Of a DNA stretch of 28,134 nucleotides, positions 15,489 through 23,284 are shown piece by piece. Source of the DNA: Alphaproteobacteria bacterium (GTDB lineage Bacteria; Pseudomonadota; Alphaproteobacteria; UBA828). The DNA is taken from NCBI GenBank assembly GCA_022826345.1, contig JAJDVB010000008.1:1-28134 (forward strand). The letters are read 5' to 3'. A program made the translations under genes and the position numbers. The notes beneath the pieces are model-generated. The model was given only the letters and a program-made list of their open reading frames with translations. It was not told where the DNA came from and did not search any database. Within the stretch, counting starts at the first letter, position 1. The number at the start of each line of letters is the position of its first letter.

Positions 15489-16424
15489 TCAGCGCCGGGC
15501 GAAGCTCGGCATCGGCTCCTCGATGCCCTCGGGGTCGGCGTGGATGAAGACCTCCGCGTGGGGGAAGGCCTCGCGGATGCGGGCCTCGACGGTATCGGAG
15601 ATTTCGTGGGCGTGCAGCAGCGTGAGCGAGCGCTCCATCTCGACGTGGACCTGGATGAAGGAGTTGATGCCGGAGCGCCGGGTCCTGAGGTCGTGGCAAT
15701 CCAGCACCTCCGGGTGCTCAAGCACGATCTGCCGGATGCGCTCCCGGTCCGCCTCCGGGAGTTCGTGGTCCATCAGTTGCTCGATTGCGCTCCGCGCGAC
15801 CTGGTATGCGGCGTGGATGATGACGCCCGCGATCACGATCGCGATGATCGGGTCGGCGAGCCCCCAGCCTACGGTCATCGCCAGTGCCAGCGCCGCGATC
15901 ACGCCGATGTTCACCAGAATGTCGGAGGCATAGTGCAGGGAATCGGCCTTGATCGCGGTCGAGCCGGTGAGCCTCACGACCCGGCGCTGATAGGCCACCA
16001 GCGCCGTGGTGACGAGGATGGCGAAGACCATCACCCCGATCCCCACCGGCGCGCGTTCGATCGGCTCGGGCTCGATGATGCGGCCGACCGCCTCGACGAT
16101 GAGGAAGATCGCGGACGCCGTGATGAAGACCGCCTGGCCGAGCCCCGCCAGCGGCTCCGCCTTGCCGTGGCCGAAGCGGTGTTCGCGGTCCGCCGGCTGG
16201 AGCGCGTGGCGCACGGCGAAGAGGTTGATGAGCGAGGCGAGCACGTCCATCACGGAATCGGCGAGCGACGAGAGCAGGCTCACGGAATCGGTTACGAGCC
16301 AGGCGCCGAGCTTGGCGGCGATCATCAGCGCTGCGGCGGCGACAGCGAAATTGGTCGCCCGGCGCATCAACAGGCGCGCGCGTTCGGGCTCGACTTGGGG
16401 GCCGCTTGGGGTCTCGGACTTCAC
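15489..16424 (-). CDS. Cation diffusion facilitator family transporter (FieF-like)
   Basis: This 311-residue inner-membrane antiporter should export Zn(II), Fe(II) or a similar divalent cation from the cytosol using proton motive force. The four transport-site residues match FieF in kind and spacing: Asp56 and Asp60 (LADSVMD) in TM2, His164 and Asp168 (HYASD) in TM5. A cytosolic C-terminal domain with HDLRTRRSG and IQVHVEM completes the family. The start is a GTG at 16424 with no clear ribosome binding site; TATAAG lies eight bases upstream and could be a -10 for a leaderless message, but no good -35 is seen. An ATG at 16367 is the alternative start. Confidence 0.92.
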   Translation of the reverse strand: MKSETPSGPQVEPERARLLMRRATNFAVAAAALMIAAKLGAWLVTDSVSLLSSLADSVMDVLASLINLFAVRHALQPADREHRFGHGKAEPLAGLGQAVFITASAIFLIVEAVGRIIEPEPIERAPVGIGVMVFAILVTTALVAYQRRVVRLTGSTAIKADSLHYASDILVNIGVIAALALAMTVGWGLADPIIAIVIAGVIIHAAYQVARSAIEQLMDHELPEADRERIRQIVLEHPEVLDCHDLRTRRSGINSFIQVHVEMERSLTLLHAHEISDTVEARIREAFPHAEVFIHADPEGIEEPMPSFARR

Positions 16425-16498
16425 GCCGGCTGCTTATAGCACGACCGCCGGCGATATCCGTGCGGTAGCAGCCGTCGAGATGTGGGACGAGTGGCGAA

Positions 16499-16560
16499 CC
16501 GGGCCGCAGGCCCGGACGGCGCGACTGCGCCGCGCGCGTAGCGCGTAGCGTCGCGCGTCC
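16499..16560. repeat. GC-rich overlapping hairpins in the CDF-fabI divergent region
   Basis: A perfect stem CCGGGCC-gca-GGCCCGG (16499-16515) overlaps a larger imperfect stem with arms 16514-16525 and 16550-16560 (one bulge). The loop holds the tandem heptamer GCGTAGC twice. The following 45 bases remain extremely CpG-rich with repeated GGAGCG words. No protein is evident in the 262-bp gap. It could be a REP-like element or an RNA structure; there is no T-tract to make it a simple terminator. Confidence 0.5.
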
Positions 16561-16619
16561 ACGCGCGCGGAGCGCACGATCGAGCGGAGCGAGCGCCCGG
16601 CGCTTGAGGGATATGCAAG

Positions 16620-16647
16620 TTGCGGCGCTGCGGGTTTCGTGTAGGAT
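16620..16647 (+). promoter_or_regulatory. Candidate fabI promoter
   Basis: TTGCGG at 16620-16625 and TAGGAT at 16642-16647 are separated by 16 bp, close enough to the sigma-70 pattern for a GC-rich organism. Transcription would start near 16654, giving a leader of about 33 nt that ends in the GAGG ribosome binding site of fabI. It lies just downstream of the GC-rich hairpins. Confidence 0.4.
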
Positions 16648-16686
16648 GCGGCAACGCGCGGGAAATCAAGGCAAAACGAGGTTTCG

Positions 16687-17502
16687 ATGGCGGATGCTTC
16701 GCCGCTGATGGCGGGCAAGCGCGGCATCGTGATGGGCGTTGCGAACGCGCGTTCGCTGGCTTGGGGCGTGGCCCATTCCCTCGCCGATCACGGCGCAGAG
16801 CTGGCCTTCACCTTTCAGGGCGATGCCATCGAGAAGCGGCTCAGGCCGCTCGCCGAATCGGTAGGCTCCGACTTCCTGCTTCCCTGCGACGTGACCGACG
16901 AGGCCAGCGTCGACGCCACTTTCGAGGCCATCGCAGAGCGCTGGGGCCGCCTCGACTTCCTCGTCCACGCCATCGCCTATTCGGACAAGGAGGAGCTGAA
17001 GGGGCGCTATCTCGACACCACTCTCGAGAACTTCCAGACCACGCTTCAGATCTCGTGCTACTCGTTCACGGCGCTCTGCCAGCGCGCCGTTGCCCTGATG
17101 GGCGAGGAGGGCGGCAGCCTGCTCACGCTCACCTATATGGGGGCCGAGCGCTGGGTGCCGCATTACAACGTGATGGGCGTCGCCAAGGCCGCGCTGGAGG
17201 CGAGCGTGCGCTATCTCGCTGCCGATCTGGGCGATCGCAACATTCGGGTCAACGCGATTTCTGCCGGCCCGGTCAAGACCTTGGCTGCCTCCGGGATCGG
17301 CGATTTCCGCTACATCATGAAGTGGAACGAGTACAACGCCCCACTCAAGCGCAACGTCACCATCGACGAGGTAGGCGGTGCCGCCACCTATCTGTTGAGT
17401 GAGCTGGGCCGCGGCGTGACCGGCGAGGTCCACCACGTCGACTGCGGCTATCACATCGTCGGCATGAAGCGGCCGGACGCGCCCGACATCTCGGTGGTCT
17501 AG
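16687..17502 (+). CDS. fabI: Enoyl-[acyl-carrier-protein] reductase (NADH), FabI
   Basis: This 271-residue SDR-superfamily enzyme performs the last reduction of each fatty-acid elongation cycle. It has the FabI cofactor motif [11 protein letters not shown] (residues 17-27) and the FabI-type active site Tyr150, Tyr160 and Lys167 (YNVMGVAK, the Y-x6-K spacing that separates FabI from ordinary SDRs). The stretch [12 protein letters not shown] near 195-210 is also diagnostic. GAGG five bases before the ATG supports the start. It is followed after 17 bp by aroC, a pairing familiar from alphaproteobacterial genomes. Triclosan-type inhibitors act on this enzyme class. The sequence shows no unusual residues. 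Confidence 0.96.
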   Translation: MADASPLMAGKRGIVMGVANARSLAWGVAHSLADHGAELAFTFQGDAIEKRLRPLAESVGSDFLLPCDVTDEASVDATFEAIAERWGRLDFLVHAIAYSDKEELKGRYLDTTLENFQTTLQISCYSFTALCQRAVALMGEEGGSLLTLTYMGAERWVPHYNVMGVAKAALEASVRYLAADLGDRNIRVNAISAGPVKTLAASGIGDFRYIMKWNEYNAPLKRNVTIDEVGGAATYLLSELGRGVTGEVHHVDCGYHIVGMKRPDAPDISVV

Positions 17503-17519
17503 GGCCGCCACCCTCTGCC

Positions 17520-18590
17520 ATGGCCAGCAACAGCTTCGGCCTGCTCTTCCGGGTCACGACCTGGGGCGAGAGCCACGGCCCTGCCATCGGCTGCGTCGTC
17601 GATGGTGTGCCGCCGCGTATTCCCCTCGCCGAGGCCGACATCCAGCCCGCGCTGGATCGGCGCCGGCCCGGCACCTCCCGCTTCGTCACGCAGCGGCGCG
17701 AGTCCGATACCGTGCGCATTCTCTCCGGCGTGTTCGAGGGCCAGACCACCGGCACGCCCATCGCATTGGTGATCGAGAATGAGGACGCGCGGAGCCGCGA
17801 CTACGGCCCGATCAAGGAGACCTATCGCCCTGGTCACGCCGATTTCACCTACGACGCGAAGTACGGCATCCGCGATTACCGCGGCGGCGGGCGGGCCAGC
17901 GCGCGCGAGACCGCCATGCGCGTCGCTGCCGGCGCCATCGCGCAGAAGATTCTGGGCGACGGGGTGACGATCCGGGGTGCGGTCATCCAGGTTGGCGAAC
18001 ATGCCGTCGACCGCACGCGTTGGGACTGGGCGGAGACGGCGCAGAACCCCTTCTTCTGCCCAGACGCCACTATCGTGCCGGTTTGGGAAGACGCGCTCGA
18101 CACAGCCCGCAAGGCCGGCACTTCCCTCGGCGCCGTCATCGAGGTGGAGGCGGACGGCGTGCCGGCGGGCCTGGGCGCGCCGGTCTACGGCAAGATCGAC
18201 GCTGACCTCGCCGCCGCCATGGTGAGCATCAACGCGGTCAAGGGCGTCGAGATCGGCGCAGGTTTCGCCGCCGCCGCCATGAGCGGCGACGTGAGCGGCG
18301 ACGAAATCCGCATGGAAGGCGGGCAGCCGCGCTTTCTCACCAACAATGCCGGCGGCGTGCTCGGCGGCATCACAACCGGCCAGCCGGTCGTGGTCCGCTT
18401 CGTGGTGAAGCCCACGAGCTCGATCCGCACGCCGCGCCGGACCATCACCGCCAAGGGCGAGGAGACCGAGGTCTCGACCGAAGGCCGGCATGATCCCTGC
18501 GTCGGCATCCGATCGGTGCCGGTGGGCGAGGCAATGATGGCCTGCGTGCTCGCCGATCATCTGCTGCGCCACCGCGCCCAGTGCGGTTAG
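17520..18590 (+). CDS. aroC: Chorismate synthase
   Basis: This 356-residue enzyme converts 5-enolpyruvylshikimate 3-phosphate to chorismate using reduced FMN, the final shikimate-pathway step. All three family signatures are present: [15 protein letters not shown] near the N-terminus (residues 15-29), [11 protein letters not shown] (about 121-131) and [12 protein letters not shown] near the C-terminus. Length is normal. The ATG starts 17 bp after the fabI stop, so the two are probably co-transcribed. No flavin reductase domain is fused, so it is the monofunctional bacterial type. Confidence 0.97.
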   Translation: MASNSFGLLFRVTTWGESHGPAIGCVVDGVPPRIPLAEADIQPALDRRRPGTSRFVTQRRESDTVRILSGVFEGQTTGTPIALVIENEDARSRDYGPIKETYRPGHADFTYDAKYGIRDYRGGGRASARETAMRVAAGAIAQKILGDGVTIRGAVIQVGEHAVDRTRWDWAETAQNPFFCPDATIVPVWEDALDTARKAGTSLGAVIEVEADGVPAGLGAPVYGKIDADLAAAMVSINAVKGVEIGAGFAAAAMSGDVSGDEIRMEGGQPRFLTNNAGGVLGGITTGQPVVVRFVVKPTSSIRTPRRTITAKGEETEVSTEGRHDPCVGIRSVPVGEAMMACVLADHLLRHRAQCG

Positions 18591-18629
18591 GGCGCCGCAC
18601 GCTGTTCGCCGCCAAGGGGGGAAAGAGCC

Positions 18630-19220
18630 ATGCCGGCCAAGCGAGCCGCACGCAAGGCGGAGCGCGTCCACGCGCTGCGCCTGCCCGATCAGCGTAGGAA
18701 CCCGCCCGAAATCCGCGCCGTCTTCGCGCGCTGCATGGAGAAGATCGGCTTCGTGCCCAACGTGCTCCGCTCTTACACGCTCCGGCCCCGAAAGTTCGAG
18801 CTGTTCCGCCGCTACAACAACGAGCTGATGCTGGGCGAGTCCGGCCTCTCCGCCCTGGAACGGGAGATGATCGCGGTCGTCGTCTCCTGCGTGAACCACT
18901 GCCACTACTGCCTGGTGGCGCACGGCGCGCAGGTCCGCCTGCTGTCGGGCGATCCGGTCCTGGGCGACCAGCTCGTCGCCAACTACCGCGCAGCAAAGCT
19001 TTCCCGCCGCCAGCGGGCGATGCTGGATTTCACCTGGAAGCTCAGCGAGAGCCCGGATTCCGTAGGCGCCGCCGATCGCGCGGCGCTCAGCAAGGCGGGC
19101 TTCAGCGACGAGGACATCTTCGACATTGCCGAGGTCGCGGGCTTCTACAACATGACCAACCGGCTCGCCGCCGCCATCGATATGCGTCCCAACCGCGAGT
19201 ACTACGAGATGGGGCGGTAG
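18630..19220 (+). CDS. Peroxidase-related protein, AhpD/carboxymuconolactone decarboxylase-like fold
   Basis: This 196-residue protein has the AhpD-type redox motif CVNHCHYCLVAHG, giving Cys91-x2-Cys94-x3-His98, with a preceding LEREM segment (76-80) and the usual helical surroundings. Members act as alkylhydroperoxidase-like or uncharacterised peroxidase-related enzymes. The N-terminal extension with PPEIRAVFARCMEKIGFVPNVL is typical of the longer peroxidase-related subgroup rather than of true carboxymuconolactone decarboxylase. AAGGGGGGAAAG precedes the ATG. It follows aroC by 39 bp on the same strand. A perfect hairpin lies shortly after its stop. Its physiological substrate is unknown. 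Confidence 0.88.
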   Translation: MPAKRAARKAERVHALRLPDQRRNPPEIRAVFARCMEKIGFVPNVLRSYTLRPRKFELFRRYNNELMLGESGLSALEREMIAVVVSCVNHCHYCLVAHGAQVRLLSGDPVLGDQLVANYRAAKLSRRQRAMLDFTWKLSESPDSVGAADRAALSKAGFSDEDIFDIAEVAGFYNMTNRLAAAIDMRPNREYYEMGR

Positions 19221-19242
19221 CCCCTATTCCTCACCACCATCA

Positions 19243-19265
19243 TGGCCTGTCCGGCCGACAGGCCA
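19243..19265 (+). terminator. Perfect hairpin downstream of the AhpD-like gene (possible terminator)
   Basis: TGGCCTGTC-CGGCC-GACAGGCCA forms a perfect 9-bp stem with a 5-nt loop, 22 bp after the stop codon at 19220. It has no T-tract after it, so it is either a Rho-assisted terminator or a 3'-end stabiliser. The rest of 19221-19359 shows no gene. Confidence 0.45.
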
Positions 19266-19359
19266 GGACGGTGCGCACAATGAGCTTGACGTTATCTGAC
19301 TGACCGACGATTCTTGGCCCTGGAGGCTTTGGGGCGCCCCGGCGTCTCATTGCCTTTTT

Positions 19360-20238
19360 CTATGCCGAATCGTCTTCGCGTTCCGATCTCGTCCGAAGAT
19401 CGGCGATATGCGCGAAGCTCCAGATCTCGAAGTTCGGGTTGCCCATGCGGTTGCGTGTCGTCCGATAGCGCAGTCTGGCAACCTGTCGCGTGTATCCGGC
19501 GAGTTCCTCCCTAGCCGGTTTCGTCATCTGAGCAGTCCGGAATCCCCAGGAGATGACGTAGGCGATAAGGTCGGCGATCTGCACACCCGTCGTCAGATCG
19601 CTGTGAACGAAGAACGGCTCCGGAACGATGGATCGGGACCGATGACGGCCCACAGCAGTCTCAGAAAAATACCGATGGGTTTGATCGATCAGCAGATGGC
19701 TCTTCGATTTTTCCAGCTCGTCGAAGACGACGACACCCTGTTCGCCGGCGGACTGGTCCTCAAGGAAGTAGAAGAACCGTTCAAATACATAGGCGTAATC
19801 CTTTCTTAGGCCCCCGCCGGCCGTTGGCTGGGCATCGGTTTCGATCATGCTGGCGAAGGCATGGCAGTCGAGTTCGGCGCAGGTGTCAAAGACCGATTCG
19901 ACGTAACGGAGTTTCGCCAGTGCCAGGGCCTTCAGCATGCGAACGTCGGCGTTGGAACCATCGTCGAGCGCCGCACGGGCAAGCCTCGAAATATCGGCCT
20001 CAGCCACCTCCGCATTTAGAGCCTCATGATGGAATACCTTTCTCTTCAGCAAGAGCGATCCCTTGAGCTCCCGGCGCCCATCGCTGTAGCGCCGCCCGAA
20101 GAGGCGCAGTTCAGAATCGTGCAGGCTGCGAATGAGGTCCCAGAGAACGCTGTCCCGGATCGCGATCCCAGCCAGCACTTCGTACGGAGATGCGACCCTG
20201 TCGTGGCCGCTTTCGTCCATGAACAGGAACCATGCCAT
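19360..20238 (-). CDS. DUF3800 domain-containing protein
   Basis: This 292-residue protein matches DUF3800: an N-terminal MDESG motif (residues 7-11) typical of this putative RNase H-like or nuclease-like fold, a conserved acidic VVFDELEKSK segment (about 169-178), and the C-terminal VQIADLIAYVI motif (about 228-238). The acidic residues in DESG, FDE and QIAD could form a metal site; this is inference. The family is common on mobile elements and near defence genes, but its function is not established. The gene is visibly less GC-rich and richer in rare codons than its neighbours, stands alone between housekeeping genes, and has no clear ribosome binding site at its ATG, all of which suggest horizontal acquisition. 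Confidence 0.85.
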   Translation of the reverse strand: MAWFLFMDESGHDRVASPYEVLAGIAIRDSVLWDLIRSLHDSELRLFGRRYSDGRRELKGSLLLKRKVFHHEALNAEVAEADISRLARAALDDGSNADVRMLKALALAKLRYVESVFDTCAELDCHAFASMIETDAQPTAGGGLRKDYAYVFERFFYFLEDQSAGEQGVVVFDELEKSKSHLLIDQTHRYFSETAVGRHRSRSIVPEPFFVHSDLTTGVQIADLIAYVISWGFRTAQMTKPAREELAGYTRQVARLRYRTTRNRMGNPNFEIWSFAHIADLRTRSEREDDSA

Positions 20239-20248
20239 GGAGCAAGAT

Positions 20249-20330
20249 CGTTACTGCGGCACGCAAAGGCTGGCAAGCAGGTTACCGTTCAGCCAATCCG
20301 TGTTGTTCCAAATCGCGCGGAGCAGTAACG
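20249..20330. repeat. Spaced inverted repeat upstream of the DUF3800 gene
   Basis: CGTTACTGC at 20249-20257 and its exact reverse complement GCAGTAACG at 20322-20330 lie 64 bp apart in the 178-bp gap between the DUF3800 gene and rpoH. They could be operator half-sites, the ends of a degraded element, or chance. Nothing else recognisable is in the gap apart from the rpoH 3' hairpin. Confidence 0.3.
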
Positions 20331-20373
20331 GGCTGCGGTCACGTCAAACGATGCGGCTAAGCCCTACGACCTT

Positions 20374-20399
20374 ATCAGCGATCGGTGTCGATAACTGAT
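20374..20399 (-). terminator. Imperfect hairpin downstream of rpoH (possible terminator)
   Basis: On the minus strand, ATCAGTTATCG-acac-CGATCGCTGAT pairs over 11 positions with one mismatch and one G-T pair, starting about 18 bases after the rpoH stop. No T-tract follows, so termination may need Rho. Confidence 0.35.
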
Positions 20400-20416
20400 G
20401 TTAATGTCCGTCGCGG

Positions 20417-21322
20417 TTAGGCGTGCGCCGCTGCGGCGGCATCCTCCCGCTGCTTGCGGTGCGCGGCCCGCATGGCCTTTTGGAGCTTCTTGAAGGCCCG
20501 CTCCTCGATCTGGCGGATGCGCTCGCGCGAGACGCCGTATTCCTTGCTCAGCTCCTCCAGCGTGAGCGGCTCTTCTCTGAGGCGCCGTTCCGCCAGGATG
20601 TGCTGCTCGCGGTCGGTGAGCACCTCCAGCGAGTCGCGGAAGAGCTGCCTGCGGTGGTCGAGCTCGTTCGCTTCGAGGACGGTGGTCTCCTGGCTCTCGG
20701 TGGAGTCTTCCAGCCAGTCCTGCCACTCGCCGCCGCCTTCCTCGCGGACTGGCGCGTTGAGCGACTGATCGGGGCCGATCATCCGCCGGTTCATGGAGAT
20801 CACGTCGTTCTCGGAGACGTTGAGCGCGGTCGCGATATGCTCGACCTGCTCGGGCGTAAGATCGCCGTCGTCGATCGCCTCGATCTCGCCTTTCAGCTTG
20901 CGCAGGTTGAAGAAGAGCTTCTTCTGCGCAGCCGTGGTGCCCATCTTCACCAACGACCAGGAGTGCAGGATGTATTCCTGCATCGAGGCGCGAATCCACC
21001 ACATGGCGTAGGTGGCGAGGCGGAAGCCGCGGTCCGGATCGAAGCGCTTGACCGCCTGCATGAGTCCGATGTTGCCCTCGGAAATCAGCTCGCCCACCGG
21101 GAGCCCATAGCCGCGATAGCCCATCGCGATCTTGGCCACCAGGCGCAGGTGGCTGGTCACGAGCCGGTGCGCCGCCTCGGCGTCATCGTGCTCGCGCCAG
21201 CGCTTGGCCAGCATGAACTCCTCCTCGGGCGTGAGGAGCGGAAATTGGCGAATCTCGCGGAGATAGCGGGAGACACTGTTCCCCTCCGGTGTCGCCGGTA
21301 TCGGAACGGCACGCGCTGCCAT
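20417..21322 (-). CDS. rpoH: RNA polymerase heat-shock sigma factor RpoH (sigma-32)
   Basis: This 301-residue group-2/3 sigma factor directs RNA polymerase to heat-shock promoters. Region 2 is intact (GELISEGNIGLMQAVKRFD about 77-95; ATYAMWWIRASMQEYIL about 103-119), followed by the RpoH box QKKLFFNLRKLK at 133-144, which distinguishes RpoH from RpoD and RpoS. Region 4.2 (TLEELSKEYGVSRERIRQIE, about 254-273) is typical. A GAGGAGGGA ribosome binding site lies nine bases before the ATG. It follows rluD on the same strand across a 130-bp AT-richer gap, where a promoter is expected. CTTGAAA occurs there, but no correctly spaced -10 was found. Confidence 0.96.
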   Translation of the reverse strand: MAARAVPIPATPEGNSVSRYLREIRQFPLLTPEEEFMLAKRWREHDDAEAAHRLVTSHLRLVAKIAMGYRGYGLPVGELISEGNIGLMQAVKRFDPDRGFRLATYAMWWIRASMQEYILHSWSLVKMGTTAAQKKLFFNLRKLKGEIEAIDDGDLTPEQVEHIATALNVSENDVISMNRRMIGPDQSLNAPVREEGGGEWQDWLEDSTESQETTVLEANELDHRRQLFRDSLEVLTDREQHILAERRLREEPLTLEELSKEYGVSRERIRQIEERAFKKLQKAMRAAHRKQREDAAAAAHA

Positions 21323-21452
21323 TGTTCCATCCCTCCTCTAACGCGAGACGCCCCGGCGCCCCGCCGGCCCCACACGGCGCTATGCTGCGTCTGCGAAGCC
21401 GTATATGGAATTTGCGCTCAAATCGGGCGTTTTCAAGGCAATTCGTCTTATA

Positions 21453-22445
21453 TCAAGCCTTTGTGATGCTTATGTCATCGCCCGCATATACCGCAGCGAT
21501 CAGAGCATGCATGTCGGCCGGGAGCGGGCTCTCGAAGGCAAGCGCCGCGCCGCTCACGGGGTGGACGAAGCTCAAGGCGGCGGCATGTAGCGCCTGACGG
21601 GGGCAAAGCGCAAGCGTCTTGTGCCAGTGCTCGTCGAGACCCCGGCGCCTCGCGCCGCCATAGAGCGCATCGCCCACCAGCGGATGGCCGCGATGTGCCA
21701 TGTGGACCCTGATCTGGTGGGTGCGCCCGGTCTCCAGCCGGCATTCGACCAGGCTCCAGAGCGGCTCCAGCGGCTGCAGCACGCGATAGTGCGTGATCGC
21801 AGCCTTGCCGCCGCTCGCGCGCACCGCCATCCGCTTGCGGTTGCGCGGGTCGCGGCCGATGGCGCCCTCGATCCGCCCTTGCGCCGGCCGCGGCACCCCC
21901 CAGACCACCGCCCGATAGGTCCGGCTCAGCCGCCGCGTGGCGAATTGCTCGGAGAGCCCCCGGTGCGCGGCGTCGTGCTTGGCCGCCACCATGAGGCCGC
22001 TCGTGTCCTTGTCCAGCCGGTGCACGATGCCGGGCCGGCGCACGCCGCCGATGCCTGAGAGGCTCGCGCCGCAATGGGCGAGCAGCGCGTTGACCAGCGT
22101 GCGGTCGGGATTGCCTGGCGCCGGGTGGACCACGAGGCCGGCGGGCTTGTCCACCACGATCAGGTGCTCGTCTTCGTAGGCCACCTGGAGCGGGATCGCC
22201 TGCGCCTGCGGCGTCTCGTCCACCGCCGGCGGGATCACCAGCGTCACCGCCTGGCCCGGTTTGACCCGATATCCGGGCTCCGTTATCGTCGCGCCCGCGA
22301 TCGAGACCCGGCCGGTCTCGATCAAGTTCTTGAGCCGCGAGCGTGATAGCGCCGGCACGTGGTCTGCCAGCAGCCGGTCGAGCCGCGCGCGAGCGTCCGC
22401 CCGAGCGACGGTGAAGCGGCGGCGCGTTTCGGCGGCGGTGCTCAT
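21453..22445 (-). CDS. rluD: 23S rRNA pseudouridine synthase, RluD/RluA family
   Basis: This 330-residue enzyme has an N-terminal S4 RNA-binding domain (about residues 20-75) and an RluA-type catalytic domain with the diagnostic HRLDKDTSGLM, whose Asp145 is the catalytic nucleophile. RluD isomerises uridines of helix 69 (1911, 1915 and 1917 in E. coli) and supports ribosome assembly. The length, S4 domain and position beside rpoH support RluD over RluA or RluC. The ATG at 22445 has no good ribosome binding site and is only 14 bp from the divergent gene, so its promoter must lie inside that gene or the transcript must be nearly leaderless. Confidence 0.9.
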   Translation of the reverse strand: MSTAAETRRRFTVARADARARLDRLLADHVPALSRSRLKNLIETGRVSIAGATITEPGYRVKPGQAVTLVIPPAVDETPQAQAIPLQVAYEDEHLIVVDKPAGLVVHPAPGNPDRTLVNALLAHCGASLSGIGGVRRPGIVHRLDKDTSGLMVAAKHDAAHRGLSEQFATRRLSRTYRAVVWGVPRPAQGRIEGAIGRDPRNRKRMAVRASGGKAAITHYRVLQPLEPLWSLVECRLETGRTHQIRVHMAHRGHPLVGDALYGGARRRGLDEHWHKTLALCPRQALHAAALSFVHPVSGAALAFESPLPADMHALIAAVYAGDDISITKA

Positions 22446-22459
22446 ATCCGGTACGGGCC

Positions 22460-22816
22460 ATGATCACCTATCTCAAGATCATCGTCATCGTTCTCGGGGT
22501 GATGATTGCGGCAGGCCTCGTCGTCATCGGCCTCAAGCTCGTCGAGAAGGGTGGCGAACTGGCCGAGCTCAGCGAGGATGACGACAAGACGGCGACGGAC
22601 GATTGGGGCGCCGACGCCTTGTCGGAGGCCACGGCCCCCTTGCCCACGCCGGGCGACCTGGGGCTACCGGCGGGCTCGCAGGTGCGGCGGATGACCGCTG
22701 CGGGCCACCGCCTCATTCTCGTGGTGGCCGTGCCCGATGCGGGCGAGCGGATCGTGATCGTCGATCTGCGCAACGGCGGCATGGTCGCGAATATCGGGCT
22801 CGAGGGCGCGCCGTGA
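22460..22816 (+). CDS. Small single-pass membrane protein of unknown function
   Basis: This 118-residue protein has one strong N-terminal transmembrane helix (about residues 5-26), an acidic linker (LSEDDDKTATDDWGAD), a Pro-rich hinge and a small soluble domain ending in ERIVIVDLRNGGMVANIGL, which looks like a beta-rich fold. The likely orientation is anchored with a soluble C-terminal part. Proteins of this shape next to rluD occur in other alphaproteobacteria and are annotated as uncharacterised (a DUF6476-type assignment is possible but unverified). It overlaps the JAMM peptidase start by four bases (GTGA), indicating translational coupling and perhaps a joint function. I do not recognise a specific activity. 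Confidence 0.75.
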   Translation: MITYLKIIVIVLGVMIAAGLVVIGLKLVEKGGELAELSEDDDKTATDDWGADALSEATAPLPTPGDLGLPAGSQVRRMTAAGHRLILVVAVPDAGERIVIVDLRNGGMVANIGLEGAP

Positions 22817-23262
22817 GCGCCCTATCGGTCCGGCTCACGCCGGCGCAGTTGCAGGCCATCGAGCGGGCGGCGGAGGCGGCTTACCCGGAGGAGGCCTGCG
22901 GCTTGCTGGTCGGGCGCGCCGAGACCGGCAGCGCCTGGCAGGTGAACGCGGTGGAAGCGAGTGTCAACGTCGCAGAGCCGCCGCGCACGCGGCGCTTCGA
23001 GGTCGATCCCAAGCTCCGGCTCAGGCTGGAGCGCGCGCTTCGGGAAAGCCCTGACTCGGTCGTTGGCGTCTATCACTCCCACCCCAACGGCAGCGCCGAG
23101 CCGTCGGAGACGGACATCTCCATGATCTTCGAGCCCGAGATGGTCTGGCTGATCACTGCCGTGGCCGACGGCAGGGCCTGTGCCACCAAGGCCTACAAGC
23201 CGACCGAGGACGGCGCGGCATTCCGGCCGATCGGGCTCGATCTCGGCGGCGGAGACGTGTGA
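22813..23262 (+). CDS. M67 (JAB/JAMM) family metallopeptidase
   Basis: This 149-residue zinc metalloprotease has a complete JAMM site: Glu27 in EEACGLLVG, and His88-x-His90-x7-Ser98-x2-Asp101 in YHSHPNGSAEPSETD. Bacterial JAMM proteins remove C-terminal peptides or adducts from ubiquitin-like sulfur carriers (ThiS/MoaD/CysO type) or cleave related isopeptide bonds; the length matches stand-alone enzymes of this kind. The GTG at 22813 is the start because it overlaps the upstream TGA and sits at the domain boundary; the frame upstream of it is only a shadow of the membrane-protein gene. No ubiquitin-like partner is in the window, while sulfur-related genes follow downstream. Confidence 0.92.
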   Translation: MSALSVRLTPAQLQAIERAAEAAYPEEACGLLVGRAETGSAWQVNAVEASVNVAEPPRTRRFEVDPKLRLRLERALRESPDSVVGVYHSHPNGSAEPSETDISMIFEPEMVWLITAVADGRACATKAYKPTEDGAAFRPIGLDLGGGDV

Positions 23263-23284
23263 GCCGGTAGGAGGCACGGAGCAG

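Noticed and set aside
16433..16438. TATAAG as a -10 for a leaderless CDF transporter mRNA
   Set aside because: No acceptable -35 is found at 16-18 bp, so it is mentioned only as a possibility in the gene entry.
21415..21437. CTTGAAA upstream of rpoH with a CCATAT further down, as a sigma-32 promoter
   Set aside because: The spacing is about 20-22 bp, too long for the sigma-32 pattern, so it is not called as a promoter.
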